This document shows positions 1 through 8,821 of a stretch of 64,000 bases of DNA, piece after piece. This stretch comes from an uncultured Clostridium sp. (lineage in GTDB: Bacteria; Bacillota; Clostridia; TANB77; CAG-508): contig CAOKLQ010000006.1 in NCBI GenBank assembly GCA_948469315.1, forward strand, positions 1 to 64,000, given 5' to 3'. The notes beneath the pieces were generated by a model. It did no database searches. It saw nothing but the letters and a program-made list of their open reading frames with translations, and had not been told where the DNA came from. Made by a program: the position numbers and the translations under genes. Numbering within the stretch: the first letter of the stretch is position 1; every line of letters starts with the position of its first letter.

Positions 1-35
1 CTCATATTGATTTCTTGTTTAATTATATGTAACAT
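1..35 (-). CDS. 5' end of a leftward host gene (partial)
   Basis: An ATG at 33-35 on the minus strand opens a frame that runs off the window edge (starts MLHIIKQEI). An AAGGAGG-like site lies about 13 bases upstream, at 49-55. Only about 11 codons are visible, so no function can be given. It sits beyond the tRNA-Phe terminator in the left chromosomal flank. Confidence 0.35.
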   Translation of the reverse strand, partial: MLHIIKQEINM

Positions 36-71
36 AATACCACAAAAACCTCCTTCTTTCAAGACTTTTGG

Positions 72-114
72 TCAAAAAAAGACCGTTTCATTTTTTGAAA
101 CGGTTTAAGTTTTT
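72..114. terminator. bidirectional rho-independent terminator
   Basis: A 9-bp stem (ACCGTTTCA at 82-90 with TGAAACGGT at 96-104) is followed by T-rich tracts on both strands. On the minus strand it lies just beyond the displaced tRNA-Phe 3' end, so it was probably the original terminator of the Val-Asp-Phe tRNA transcript before prophage insertion. Confidence 0.75.
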
Positions 115-186
115 GTGTTGTCAAATTCTTATAATCTTGAAATCAAGTTATATCAAGTATTATAGAGAGTTCGACAAAAACTCGTC

Positions 187-237
187 TTGGTGCCTTCACC
201 TGGAATCGAACCAGGGACACAAGGATTTTCAGTCCTT
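187..237. repeat. prophage attachment site, left copy (att)
   Basis: This 51-bp segment is identical to 41870-41920, the 3' part of the intact tRNA-Phe gene (anticodon arm, T arm, acceptor and CCA). The duplicated tRNA end marks the left boundary of the prophage; the next base differs on each side. The copy lacks the D arm and 5' acceptor strand, so it is not a functional tRNA gene. Confidence 0.95.
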
Positions 238-301
238 GATGTAATTTCCTTATAGATACTAATACCGTGGCAATATTTAAATATATTTTTAGTTTGACAA
301 C

Positions 302-415
302 CTATTCTGACAACTTTTCTAAATAATAATTTATAATATTATCATTTAACTTGTAATATTTACATATACTCCAAAAACATTTTAATACTTTCTTGTCTTT
401 TACAACTTCTTCCAT
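302..415 (-). CDS. small phage protein, 37 aa
   Basis: A short frame begins MEEVVKDKKVLKC. The ATG at 413-415 was preferred because a GGAGGT site (421-426) lies five bases upstream; a longer frame upstream has no ribosome binding site. It is the first gene inside the left att site. I do not recognise a family; the sequence is helical with aromatic residues near the middle. Confidence 0.45.
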   Translation of the reverse strand: MEEVVKDKKVLKCFWSICKYYKLNDNIINYYLEKLSE

Positions 416-738
416 TTCATACCTCCAAAATTTCAAAAAATTTGACAAAATCGATTTTGGATTGTATATTATACTTGTGTTTATGTGTATAATATACAAT
501 CACTTGAGATAGTTTCGATTGCAGTCGAGCTATCTCTCTTTTTTATTCGCTATTTACTTTATAGTCAATATATACTTTTACTTCAACTTTGTCAATATCT
601 CATCTGAAAAAAATTTTATTACAATATTCTGCAAAAATCAACAAAAATCGTTCGACAAAAGGTTCGCTGACAGCGAACGTACATAAGTTTGTATAATAAT
701 TTCTATAAAATTGCAAACAATATTGATGGGGTGTTAAT

Positions 739-1062
739 ATGTATATTTTTGCAATCAAACAAATTAGAGAAAAAAAGAAAGTTTCTATAAATGAATTAAG
801 TGAAAAGACTAACATGTCAAAATCTTATCTATCAGAATTAGAAAATAATAAGAAACTAAATCCGACTCTCGACATTCTATTAAAAATATCTACTGCATTA
901 AATGTCAACGTCAAAGATTTATTTTATACTAAACTTGATATTGAATCTTTAAGAAATAAAATGCATGATAGTATAGATAAAAACGGCTTGAATGCTGAGG
1001 AAACTATTGAGATTAGCCAACTTTTAGATTTAGTTTTGAATATTAGAGATGAATATAAATAA
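739..1062 (+). CDS. XRE-family helix-turn-helix regulator
   Basis: A 107-aa protein with an N-terminal HTH domain (about residues 6-60; core motif NELSEKTNMSKSYLSELEN) typical of phage and mobile-element repressors. The C-terminal half (about 65-107) is helical and probably mediates dimerisation. It starts the rightward accessory block next to the left att site, opposite in direction to the structural genes, and is followed by its own terminator. It likely controls neighbouring rightward genes; the operator was not identified. Confidence 0.85.
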   Translation: MYIFAIKQIREKKKVSINELSEKTNMSKSYLSELENNKKLNPTLDILLKISTALNVNVKDLFYTKLDIESLRNKMHDSIDKNGLNAEETIEISQLLDLVLNIRDEYK

Positions 1063-1099
1063 TAGCTTATGACATTAAGTTTTAAGCTATTTTTATTTT
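1061..1099 (+). terminator. terminator of the XRE gene
   Basis: Stem AATAGCTTA (1061-1069) with TAAGCTATT (1083-1091), followed by a T-rich run. It overlaps the stop codon of the XRE gene. Confidence 0.7.
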
Positions 1100-1160
1100 T
1101 GATTTGACATATTATATTACTTGATTTTTAGCTGTTTTGAAGAAATTTTATTTTTTTTGA

Positions 1161-1210
1161 AAAAAGTATTGACATATACGTACGTATACTGTATAATATA
1201 TTTAAGTTAA
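1161..1210 (+). promoter_or_regulatory. duplicated promoter with palindromic operator, copy 1
   Basis: TTGACA (1169-1174), a 17-bp spacer and TATAAT (1192-1197) form a consensus vegetative promoter. The spacer begins with the perfect 14-bp palindrome TATACGTACGTATA (1175-1188). The whole 50-bp unit recurs with one mismatch at 1618-1667. It drives the small ORF at 1229 and probably the ribbon-helix-helix gene at 1415. Confidence 0.8.
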
Positions 1211-1228
1211 ACGAAAGGGGTGATATAT

Positions 1229-1339
1229 ATGTTTAAACAAATTAAAAAGCTTATAGCTTCGCACCGCAAAATGAGAAAGCTACAAGCTCATAAAAAACAA
1301 CTTTGGAATGACATCTTAGACATTCACTATATGTTTTAA
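1229..1339 (+). CDS. small basic protein, 36 aa
   Basis: A frame MFKQIKKLIASHRKM... follows an AAAGGGG ribosome binding site and lies directly downstream of the first palindromic promoter. It is rich in Lys and His with a C-terminal aromatic tail. A 10-bp hairpin (1341-1364) follows the stop and could attenuate transcription into the next gene. Too short for a family assignment. Confidence 0.5.
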   Translation: MFKQIKKLIASHRKMRKLQAHKKQLWNDILDIHYMF

Positions 1340-1414
1340 GCAAGAGAGGATAATTCCTCTCTTGAATATAAATATTATATATGATATATATAAAAAAATC
1401 AAGGAGGATTTGAA

Positions 1415-1606
1415 ATGGAAGAAAAAAGTAAATATTCTGCTCAAATGAAATATGCCAAAAATCAAGGATTTGTAAAAATCGGATTTGATTCTGATATAGA
1501 AACTAGAGAAAAATTTCACAAAGCATGTAAATCTAACAACACTACTGCAACAAAGGTTTTAAAAGATTTCGTAAATGATTACATTGAAAAAAATGAAAAA
1601 AAATGA
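1415..1606 (+). CDS. ribbon-helix-helix (CopG/Arc-like) DNA-binding protein
   Basis: A 63-aa protein with a short beta strand (GFVKIGFD, about residues 19-26) followed by two helices ending DFVNDYIEKN, the usual ribbon-helix-helix layout. The ribosome binding site is AGGAGG. It sits between the two copies of a palindromic promoter, as expected for an autoregulator that binds the palindrome. That binding is inference. Confidence 0.6.
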   Translation: MEEKSKYSAQMKYAKNQGFVKIGFDSDIETREKFHKACKSNNTTATKVLKDFVNDYIEKNEKK

Positions 1607-1617
1607 AAAAGTTTTTA

Positions 1618-1667
1618 AAAAAGTATTGACATATACGTACGTATATTGTATAATATATTTAAGTTAA
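1618..1667 (+). promoter_or_regulatory. duplicated promoter with palindromic operator, copy 2
   Basis: TTGACA (1626-1631), a 17-bp spacer and TATAAT (1649-1654), with the same 14-bp palindrome in the spacer (1632-1645). It differs from copy 1 at one base. It drives the genes from 1687 rightward. Confidence 0.8.
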
Positions 1668-1686
1668 GAGAAAGAAGGTTTTAAAT

Positions 1687-2031
1687 ATGAAAGAATTAAA
1701 AGGAACAGAAAAACAAATAAAATGGGCTGAAAATATTAGAAAAGAATTTTTAAAAATAGCTGATGATTTATTGGGTTTAACAAAAACTGAAGAATATAAA
1801 ACGTGGCTTAATAATAGATATGATACAACAGAAGAAAATGAGTTTATAAAATTATTGGAAGATTTAAAGCAAAATGATAGTTCTAAATTTTGGATAGAAA
1901 ATAGATATGATTTTGAAGATATACAATCTTCATTAAAAGACTTTATAGTACTTGAAAGCGATGTTCCTACTCGTGTGCATGGTTTAGTAATAGAATTTAT
2001 CAAAAAAATTAATGAAAATGTAAAGGAGTAA
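1687..2031 (+). CDS. hypothetical accessory protein, 114 aa
   Basis: Begins MKELKGTEKQIKWAENIR, a motif seen at the start of many small proteins of integrative elements and phages of Firmicutes. Acidic, helical, with no catalytic signature that I can see. It is the first gene after the second palindromic promoter and is probably cotranscribed with the next two genes. Confidence 0.6.
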   Translation: MKELKGTEKQIKWAENIRKEFLKIADDLLGLTKTEEYKTWLNNRYDTTEENEFIKLLEDLKQNDSSKFWIENRYDFEDIQSSLKDFIVLESDVPTRVHGLVIEFIKKINENVKE

Positions 2032-2037
2032 TTTATT

Positions 2038-2301
2038 ATGAAAAAGTTTAAAATTAAAAAAATTTATGAAAGTAAGACATCAATAAATGGAATGTTAAGT
2101 AAGTTAACTAATATAAGAAATGCTATATTTTATCAAAATAAAGAATCAACTAAAAGCTTAATTGATATTTTTGATTATGAATTTCATGAAATTGATTATA
2201 CGAAGTTGTTTAACGATAGCGATAAAATATATGTGATACAAACAGCTAGCAATAAATTTTTAGAAATAAATGAAGAAGATATGGAAAAATTTGAAATTTA
2301 A
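2038..2301 (+). CDS. hypothetical accessory protein, 87 aa
   Basis: A frame starting six bases after the previous stop, with an AAGGAG site at the end of the preceding gene. Lys-rich N-terminus and acidic C-terminus (EEDMEKFEI). No recognisable domain. The tight spacing supports translation as part of the 1687-3048 transcript. Confidence 0.55.
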   Translation: MKKFKIKKIYESKTSINGMLSKLTNIRNAIFYQNKESTKSLIDIFDYEFHEIDYTKLFNDSDKIYVIQTASNKFLEINEEDMEKFEI

Positions 2302-2322
2302 TGTAATGAATAAGGAGTTTAA

Positions 2323-3048
2323 ATGTATCAATATATATGCAAAAAATGTGGAAAAGAATTTAAAAGTTATAAAAAAACAGCTTCGTTTTGTTCTATTAGT
2401 TGTAGAGTATCTTTTCAACACGAAAACTTCTTACTAGAATCAAAAAAACTTATAGGACAAAAGTTTGAAAGATTAAAAGTTATAGATATTAAAATAGAAA
2501 ATCATAAAACAAAATGCTTATGTTTATGTAAGTGCGGAAATAAAATTTGGGTAGATAGTTATCGTTTAAAAAATGGACATACTAAAAGTTGTGGTTGTTA
2601 TCAAAAAGAAATAGCACAAAACAATAATCAACATTATCTTGATGATTATCGACAGAAAAATATTGTAGAAAACACTCATATAGGGAAAATATCTAAAACA
2701 ATACAAAAAAATAATAAAAGTGGCATTGTTGGAGTTTACTTAAGTTCAAACAACAAGTGGATTGCTAAATTAGAATTTCAGAAGCATACATATAAGAAAC
2801 AATTTAATACAATTGAAGAAGCTATAAAATATCGAAAAGAGCTCGAAGAAAAGTATTTTAAACCGATTTTAGAAAAACGTAAAAAAATAGAACTATATGA
2901 AAAAAGTCTTTCTTTATTAAAACAACAAGATAAAAAAATCTCAAAAAATAAGTGGAATAAAATTGCAAAAGAAAATAATTTATTAAGCGCTAGAAGTATT
3001 GAATATATTTCTCAAGAAAAATTTAAAGAAATTTTAAATGCAGACTAG
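2323..3048 (+). CDS. AP2-domain DNA-binding protein with N-terminal zinc finger
   Basis: A 241-aa protein. Residues 4-28 carry Cys pairs (CKKCGKEF, then FCSISC) like a zinc ribbon; a second Cys-rich stretch (CLCLCKCG ... CGCY) covers about 66-93. Residues about 128-182 match an AP2-type domain: GIVGVYLSSNNKWIAKL followed by a helix (EEAIKYRKELEEKYF). Such domains occur in phage HNH homing endonucleases and related DNA-binding proteins; no HNH catalytic motif is visible, so it may be only DNA-binding. Last gene of the rightward accessory block. Confidence 0.65.
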   Translation: MYQYICKKCGKEFKSYKKTASFCSISCRVSFQHENFLLESKKLIGQKFERLKVIDIKIENHKTKCLCLCKCGNKIWVDSYRLKNGHTKSCGCYQKEIAQNNNQHYLDDYRQKNIVENTHIGKISKTIQKNNKSGIVGVYLSSNNKWIAKLEFQKHTYKKQFNTIEEAIKYRKELEEKYFKPILEKRKKIELYEKSLSLLKQQDKKISKNKWNKIAKENNLLSARSIEYISQEKFKEILNAD

Positions 3049-3082
3049 AACCCTAGCCTGCTATTTTTTATAATTTAGTACA

Positions 3083-3118
3083 AAAGAGCTAAACTGAAAT
3101 TAATCAATCTAGCTCTTT
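3083..3118. terminator. terminator between accessory block and endolysin
   Basis: A 9-bp stem, AAAGAGCTA with TAGCTCTTT. It lies between two convergent genes and can serve both, mainly the leftward lysis/structural transcript. Confidence 0.65.
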
Positions 3119-3121
3119 ACA

Positions 3122-4475
3122 TTATATTTTAGTGCAATAATCTAAACAAATCCACCCACTTTTTGTTAATCCGCCAATTTCCACTTATTTTTGTTACTGT
3201 ACATACTACACCTTTTTTGTATCCATTTGCTTTACTATTACCTAACTTTGCATTTTGTAATCTTGCATTAGCTGATAATTGTAGATATGTTTTTGCTCTG
3301 TATTTTGTCCCTGCTTCTCTTCTTACATTTAATAAGCTTGCATTTACCTTGTATTTGCCAACAGAATAGCTTGTATTTGATTTTACATTTGAAGTAATAT
3401 AACTTGTTAGATAATTTGAATTTACCCAACCTTGGTCAATTCTGCTCCAATTTCCATCTACTTCATATACTATTACTCTAGTACCATTTGAAATAGCTCC
3501 AATTTTGTTTCCATTTGCTTTATCTCTAACATTTAATCCTCCATTTGCTTTTACATATCTTGTATATGTATTAGTCACAACTGGTTGTGTATTATTTATT
3601 GGTGTATTTCCATCATGTTTATAAGCAAAGAATCTTGTGTAGTTTGCATATTTTCTAAAATTATCTATGCTACAGTATACAGTGTTTCCATCTACTGTTA
3701 CTTTTCCTCGTCTTGTGCTTGTCTCAAATTTTCCACTATACAAATATGGATCATATATTTTTAATGTATTTCCTTCTATTCCATATATCATTATTAGATG
3801 TCCGTTACTTGTAAATAGTCCATTTCCACAACTTACTGCTAAATAATGATTATTATTTAATAATTCCACTGCTCTATCTAATTTGTATGTTTCTTCATAT
3901 TCTATATTAAATTCATCTGCTACTGCTCTAAATGCTGATAGATATGTTCCGTTGTTTGCACTTCTATAATTATATCTTACGAATAGTTCACTCATTTTGT
4001 CGGGCGTAATTACACCACGAGTTGCAGTTACTATCATACTTGCTGTTGTTGGAGCACAACCACTTGAACCTATTGTTTGTGAATTGTCATTTTTGCTAGT
4101 ATATAATTGACTTGCCCATCTGCTATCTAATTGTGAATAATATGTAAGTCCTTTGTAGTCTCCTAGTTCTACATTCCAAGTTCTTGCCCTATCTCCTTCA
4201 TATGCAATTTCTCCTTGTAATTCAAAACTTTCACTTTCAACTTCTTGCTCTTGTGCATTTTCTTGTTCTTCTGTTTGCTCTATTATTTCTGTAGATGATA
4301 AATTTTGTATTTCTTCTTGTGACATTTCGTATGTGTTTACTATTGTTTCTACTGCTTCATTTATTTTGTCTGTGTCTATTTTTCCTGTTTCTTTAAATTT
4401 TGTATATACTCCAATTAATAAAACAGCAACTGTTAATACAGCTACTGTCCATTTTAATATTATACTTTTTTTCAT
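3122..4475 (-). CDS. phage endolysin: C39-like cysteine peptidase with SH3b repeats (CGG +1 site)
   Basis: About 450 aa. Residues 5-25 form a signal-anchor segment, followed by an acidic linker. The C39-like peptidase domain covers about 115-285, with Cys in GSSGCAPTTASM, His in NGHLIMIYG and a following DPY. Two SH3b domains follow (about 300-360 and 370-450). It should cleave peptidoglycan peptides during lysis; the holin-like gene is just upstream. At 3171-3173 the frame meets CGG (TGG CGG ATT). Unshifted, the last SH3b repeat degenerates. Skipping the C gives GNWGLTKSGWICLDYCTKI and a stop at 3122-3124, a canonical SH3b end. I therefore annotate the +1 product. Confidence 0.85.
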
Positions 4476-4726
4476 TTTGTTTTTTCTCCTTCCAAATCAC
4501 TAATTCTATGATTTATTACTTTTATTTGTTCTTCCAAAACGGGTACTCTTTGAGCAAAATTATTATGCGTTCTTACTTCCCTTGTTAATTCTTCAATTTT
4601 CGTATCTGTTACTGCTTGCTGTATACTTAGTTTATGTTCAATTTCTTTATTACTTTTTGTATTAGTAAAGACTACCCCTATTAGAGATAGTCCACCTGTT
4701 ATTATTGCTATTATTATATTTTCCAT
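4472..4726 (-). CDS. holin-like membrane protein
   Basis: 84 aa with one N-terminal transmembrane segment (IIIAIITGGLSLIGVVF, about residues 4-20) and a charged coiled-coil tail, the layout of XhlA-like or small phage holin accessory proteins. It overlaps the endolysin start by four bases, as holin-lysin pairs often do. Assignment rests on topology and context. Confidence 0.6.
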   Translation of the reverse strand: MENIIIAIITGGLSLIGVVFTNTKSNKEIEHKLSIQQAVTDTKIEELTREVRTHNNFAQRVPVLEEQIKVINHRISDLEGEKTK

Positions 4727-4728
4727 GC

Positions 4729-4833
4729 CTAGCCCTCCTGTAATAATTTTTCAACATCTGTTTTATACTTTTCTGGTACTTCCTCTATTGTTCTTAATTC
4801 TTTTTTTATTAAACTAAAATATATTTTAGACAT
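4729..4833 (-). CDS. CD1375-like small phage protein, 34 aa
   Basis: The frame MSKIYFSLIKKELRTIEEV resembles the short phage proteins named after CD1375 (pattern xKIYYxLIKxGxRTxxDVP). They sit between tail fibre genes and the lysis module, as here. Function unknown. An AGGAGG-like site precedes the ATG at 4831-4833. Confidence 0.6.
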   Translation of the reverse strand: MSKIYFSLIKKELRTIEEVPEKYKTDVEKLLQEG

Positions 4834-4835
4834 AT

Positions 4836-5075
4836 TTACATTCCTCCTTCTACTAATTCAGCTAAGGCTAATTGTAAATCTGTTATTTGTTCTTGTAAAC
4901 TTTCCATAGTTGTTTGCTCTTTTTGAGAATTTTCTTCACTTGATACTATATCGTCAATTTGTGCTTTTGCGTTCTCTTCTGTTTTAAATCCTACAATCCA
5001 CGCCTTTCCTTGCTTATCATAAACTGTATAAGTTTGTCCTTCTTTATTATAGTTATATCCTTTATATTCTTTCAT
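4836..5075 (-). CDS. small tail-region protein (XkdW-like position)
   Basis: 79 aa. The N-terminal half is beta-rich (YKGYNYNKEGQTYTVYDKQ), the C-terminal half is a predicted coiled coil (MESLQEQITDLQLALAEL). Small proteins of this shape follow the fibre genes in PBSX-like phages. No enzymatic motif. Confidence 0.55.
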   Translation of the reverse strand: MKEYKGYNYNKEGQTYTVYDKQGKAWIVGFKTEENAKAQIDDIVSSEENSQKEQTTMESLQEQITDLQLALAELVEGGM

Positions 5076-5090
5076 TTGATTTCCTCCTTG

Positions 5091-5471
5091 TTATTTATAA
5101 AATACTAATATTGATGCATATATATCTTGTGTTGTATGTGAATTAAGTTGAATACTAGTGACTTTGTTAGCACTTGTCCCTGTTCCTGTCACTATCGGAA
5201 CTGCCTTTGTAATTCCGCTTACTGAACTTAGTGTACATATACAACCAATAAAAACACTTGCTATTATTGTTCCATTTATACTTGAATAATCAACATTAAG
5301 TGTAACTTCTTGATTTTGATTTACATGTATATTTTGATTTAGTATAGCTGTTTTTAATCTTACTTCACTTGCTTTTGCTTTTTTACTAATATCATTTTGC
5401 ACTATCATTAATAAATCGTCGTCGTTTACCTCTGTTGCTTCTGTCATTTCACTTACTTTTATATCTGACAT
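5091..5471 (-). CDS. phage structural protein, 126 aa
   Basis: Begins MSDIKVSEMTEATEVNDDDL, the opening typical of short phage head-fibre or tail-tip decoration proteins; the remainder is beta-rich with many Thr/Ser/Val. It lies directly downstream of the Kelch fibre and may be a fibre cap or baseplate decoration. Function inferred from opening motif and position. Confidence 0.55.
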   Translation of the reverse strand: MSDIKVSEMTEATEVNDDDLLMIVQNDISKKAKASEVRLKTAILNQNIHVNQNQEVTLNVDYSSINGTIIASVFIGCICTLSSVSGITKAVPIVTGTGTSANKVTSIQLNSHTTQDIYASILVFYK

Positions 5472-5484
5472 CTTTACCCCCTCC

Positions 5485-7536
5485 TTAAACTTTTATTATT
5501 TTTCCACTTTCTGTTATTATTTGATTTCCGTCTTCGGTTATTAGATTTTGTAAATCATCTTTTCCGTCTATTCTTCGCCATCTTACGCCATCTCCGTAGT
5601 ACACTATATATTCTAATAATTCTTCATCTGTACTTATGTATGCGTTTGAAAAATATGCTTCTAGTTGTTTTGCTAATAATACTTTGAATAGTTGTTTTGT
5701 TTCTATGAAGATGGTTTTGTCTTTTAGTTGTATAGTTGTGAATTTATACATATTCTTAGTATTAAATCCTCCTAGCAAATATATATCATTATCTATTGCT
5801 GCTATACCTTCACTATAAAATCCATAAGGAGTATCAATAAGTTTTACATATTTGTTTGTTAAAACATCATATCTATAAGCATTTAGATTTGTAATATTAT
5901 TTGCATTATCACAACTACCAAAAATATATATGTTATTATTTATTGCTACTATGTTTGAACCATACTTTAAATCAGAAGGTGTTTCTGATATTTGTATATA
6001 AGTATTACTTAAAATGTCATATTTATATATATGTTGATGATTGCCAGAATACTTACCTAGCAAATATATATTACCTTCTATTTTTATAGCTGAACTACCA
6101 ATAGAATTGTAAGGTATATTAGCTAATCTTGTGTATTCTTCTGTTAGAATATTATATTTGTATGCATAATTTGCATTTGAATAGCTACTATCAAAAACAC
6201 CAAATAAATATATATCTGTATCTACTATAGTAGCAGAACCATTATAAAATTTAGATGGAATATCAGTTAATCTTGTATATGTATCTGTTAATGTATCATA
6301 TTTATAAGCATATTTACTATAATTACTACTACTACTTCCAAACAAATAAATATCAGTACCATTTGCAACTGCACAACCTTGAAAAAAGTTATATGGTATA
6401 TTTTTTAATTGTGTGTAAGTATTTGCTATCGTATTATATTTATATGCCTTATTATCACTAGTCGTATTGCCTCCAAACAAGTAAATATCTGTTCCAACAG
6501 CAATTACTGGATTATTATTAAAATTGTAAGGAATGTCTGCTAATTTTATATATTTATCACTAATCTCCTCCACCAACTCCACTTTATCATATTTATATTT
6601 TGAGAATTCGAGCAGTGTTGATAGTTGAATTTTGTAAGCATTTTTACCATAAGTGTTATTGTCGCTACCAAATAAACATACATCATTTTCTATTGCTACT
6701 ACTGATCCATTGCCAAAATTGTATGGTATATTTGTTAATTGTATATATTTATTTGTTAATGTATCATATCTATATGCGTAATTTTTGAATGTATCTGCAC
6801 CACCAAATAAATATATGTCATTTTCTATTGCTACTACACTACCAGAAAAATTATATGGTATATCATCTAATTGAGCACAAGTATTTGTTAGTGTATCGTA
6901 TTTATAATTGCATATATTGTTATATCCTAACGAATAAATATTTGTTCCTATTACTACTACAGTTCCATTTCCAAGACCATATGGTATATCTATTATTTTA
7001 GTATAAGTATTTGTTGATGTACTATATTTATAAGTTTTATTGCTTCCATTTAATAAATATATTTCATTTTCTATTGCTACCGCCGATCCTCTAAAAAATG
7101 AAAATGGAATATTAGCTAATCTTGCATATGTATCTGTCAAAGTATCATATTTATAAGCGTACTTTTGATAATCACCATGACCACTACCTCCAAACAAGTA
7201 AATATTCGTTCCTATCGCTACTACTGAGCCATAATTAAATCCATACGGTATATTAGATAACTTCGTATAAGTATTTGTTAATATATTATATTTATAGTTA
7301 GACTTTCCTTCGATTCCTCCTAATAAATATACATCATTTCCTATCGCTACTGCTGAACTATAAGTAAAAATTTCTGGTATATTAGCTAAATTTATATATT
7401 CTAATATATTAGGTTTTACTTCTTCCGTCTTAATCCAAACTCCATCTTTTTTACTTGGTTCCCTCAATTGTGCATACACATTTAATCCACTACTAGAATT
7501 TCCACTTTGTCCTAAAACATTTCCTTGCATTCCCAT
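5485..7536 (-). CDS. tail fibre with 12 Kelch-like repeats
   Basis: 683 aa. From about residue 45 to 620 the protein is a chain of about 12 repeats of 40-50 aa with the pattern AI-x-NDIYLFGG ... YKYDTLTNTYTxLxNIPY, i.e. Kelch-type propeller blades. Repeat 6 is enlarged by an insert. The number fits two six-bladed propellers. N-terminal (1-30) and C-terminal (640-683) parts are unrelated; the C-terminus ends in a short motif common to phage fibres (ITEDGNQIITESGKIIKV). Likely the receptor-binding fibre. Overlaps the next gene by one base. Confidence 0.8.
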   Translation of the reverse strand: MGMQGNVLGQSGNSSSGLNVYAQLREPSKKDGVWIKTEEVKPNILEYINLANIPEIFTYSSAVAIGNDVYLLGGIEGKSNYKYNILTNTYTKLSNIPYGFNYGSVVAIGTNIYLFGGSGHGDYQKYAYKYDTLTDTYARLANIPFSFFRGSAVAIENEIYLLNGSNKTYKYSTSTNTYTKIIDIPYGLGNGTVVVIGTNIYSLGYNNICNYKYDTLTNTCAQLDDIPYNFSGSVVAIENDIYLFGGADTFKNYAYRYDTLTNKYIQLTNIPYNFGNGSVVAIENDVCLFGSDNNTYGKNAYKIQLSTLLEFSKYKYDKVELVEEISDKYIKLADIPYNFNNNPVIAVGTDIYLFGGNTTSDNKAYKYNTIANTYTQLKNIPYNFFQGCAVANGTDIYLFGSSSSNYSKYAYKYDTLTDTYTRLTDIPSKFYNGSATIVDTDIYLFGVFDSSYSNANYAYKYNILTEEYTRLANIPYNSIGSSAIKIEGNIYLLGKYSGNHQHIYKYDILSNTYIQISETPSDLKYGSNIVAINNNIYIFGSCDNANNITNLNAYRYDVLTNKYVKLIDTPYGFYSEGIAAIDNDIYLLGGFNTKNMYKFTTIQLKDKTIFIETKQLFKVLLAKQLEAYFSNAYISTDEELLEYIVYYGDGVRWRRIDGKDDLQNLITEDGNQIITESGKIIKV

Positions 7537-8306
7537 TAATAAAACACCTCCAGTCTAACGTTTAACGTCATTTGAGGTGTTTCTTCATCACATATTATTT
7601 GTATTGCATTGTCTTGTGATCTTATCATACTTATTTTGTTGTATTCTTCTTTTTCTTGTTGTCTTATTTCTTTATTTTCGGACCATACTGGACTTAGATT
7701 TACTATATCTGTTTCTTGTATTCCTTGTATTTGTATTGTTTTTGTTCCATCTGTCCAGTTTGTGTCTATTTGTGTAGTATATGTTTTCTTTTTGTTTGAT
7801 TTGGTGTTAATTAGGTTTCTAATTTCCTCTAAATCGCTTTGATATTCTTGTCTTTCAATATATACACCTGTATTATCAATGCTGATTGCTATATTATCTG
7901 TATTATCTGACTTTACTATTATGTCTATTATTCTATCATTTACTGATACTGATGTTTTATCGTTGATAAACTCTGCTTTACTTCCTGCATTTGCATACAT
8001 ATATAAAATTTCTTCTTTTGTGTCTGGTTCTTCTGCTATAACTCCAAATTCACGAAAATAAAAACTTTCTTCTATGTTATTTTGTTGCAAAATAAAATTG
8101 ATAATCGTTTGACTATCAACTTCTTTTAAACTATTTAATTCGCATTCTAATATTTTATGTACTAATGACGTTTTCTCTGTTATATTGTTATCTGATAATT
8201 CTCCATCTCCAACATCTACTCTTAAAATTTTTATTGTCTTTCCTAACCTTGCTTTAGCTTCTAGTTGTAATCCTAATTTTGTTACATATACATTTTCAAA
8301 CCCCAT
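7536..8306 (-). CDS. tail-collar fibre protein (DUF3751-like)
   Basis: 256 aa. The N-terminus (VTKLGLQLEAKARLGKTIKI) and the FYFREFGVIAEEP segment (about residues 80-93) match the tail-collar fibre family found between the YmfQ-like protein and the fibre in contractile-tailed phages. It probably connects the fibre to the baseplate. Overlaps both neighbours by one base. Confidence 0.75.
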   Translation of the reverse strand: MGFENVYVTKLGLQLEAKARLGKTIKILRVDVGDGELSDNNITEKTSLVHKILECELNSLKEVDSQTIINFILQQNNIEESFYFREFGVIAEEPDTKEEILYMYANAGSKAEFINDKTSVSVNDRIIDIIVKSDNTDNIAISIDNTGVYIERQEYQSDLEEIRNLINTKSNKKKTYTTQIDTNWTDGTKTIQIQGIQETDIVNLSPVWSENKEIRQQEKEEYNKISMIRSQDNAIQIICDEETPQMTLNVRLEVFY

Positions 8307-8821
8307 TATCGTACCACCTCCAACTTAATATGTTGTTTTTCATGTGCAATGCCTACTAAATGTAAATTGCAATTACTGAATAAGTTTATTTGTATTATTA
8401 AATTTGCTGGGAGCAATTCAATTAAGTCTTTTTGTAACGTATTTGCTATATCTCCAAACAAATAAACAATACTGATTGTAACCTTGTAATTATTGTAATC
8501 TACATTTATTTTGTAATTTTCTTTTCCTACTAATTGTTTTAATTTGTTATCTAACCATTTTAAAGTAAATGGTGCCTTGTTGTTAATTTTAGATATTATA
8601 TTAAATCTTCTTATGTCAATATCTTCATTTGTAGTATTTATATTATAAATCTTTTCATATCTTTCTAGTCCATAACCTTCTGATGTTTCTATAATTACCT
8701 CTTTTAGTATCTTATCTATCTGCAATCTTATATTTTCTAATTCTTCGTCTTCTAAATTAGATATAATTTTAAATTCTCTAACTTTTTGTAAAAAAAATGG
8801 TATATACTCAATTATTTTCAT
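8306..8821 (-). CDS. YmfQ/DUF2313-like baseplate protein
   Basis: 171 aa. It resembles the tail protein I/YmfQ (XkdT-neighbour) family: conserved order of a helical N-terminus, GYGLERYEKIYNI (about 58-70), RRFNIISKI, and a beta-rich C-terminus. It overlaps the end of the baseplate J gene by 14 bases in the corrected frame. Likely part of the baseplate wedge. Confidence 0.75.
   Translation of the reverse strand: MKIIEYIPFFLQKVREFKIISNLEDEELENIRLQIDKILKEVIIETSEGYGLERYEKIYNINTTNEDIDIRRFNIISKINNKAPFTLKWLDNKLKQLVGKENYKINVDYNNYKVTISIVYLFGDIANTLQKDLIELLPANLIIQINLFSNCNLHLVGIAHEKQHIKLEVVR

Noticed and set aside
187..237. A second tRNA-Phe gene at the left end
   Set aside because: Only the 3' half is present; no D arm or 5' acceptor strand. 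It is the displaced att copy.
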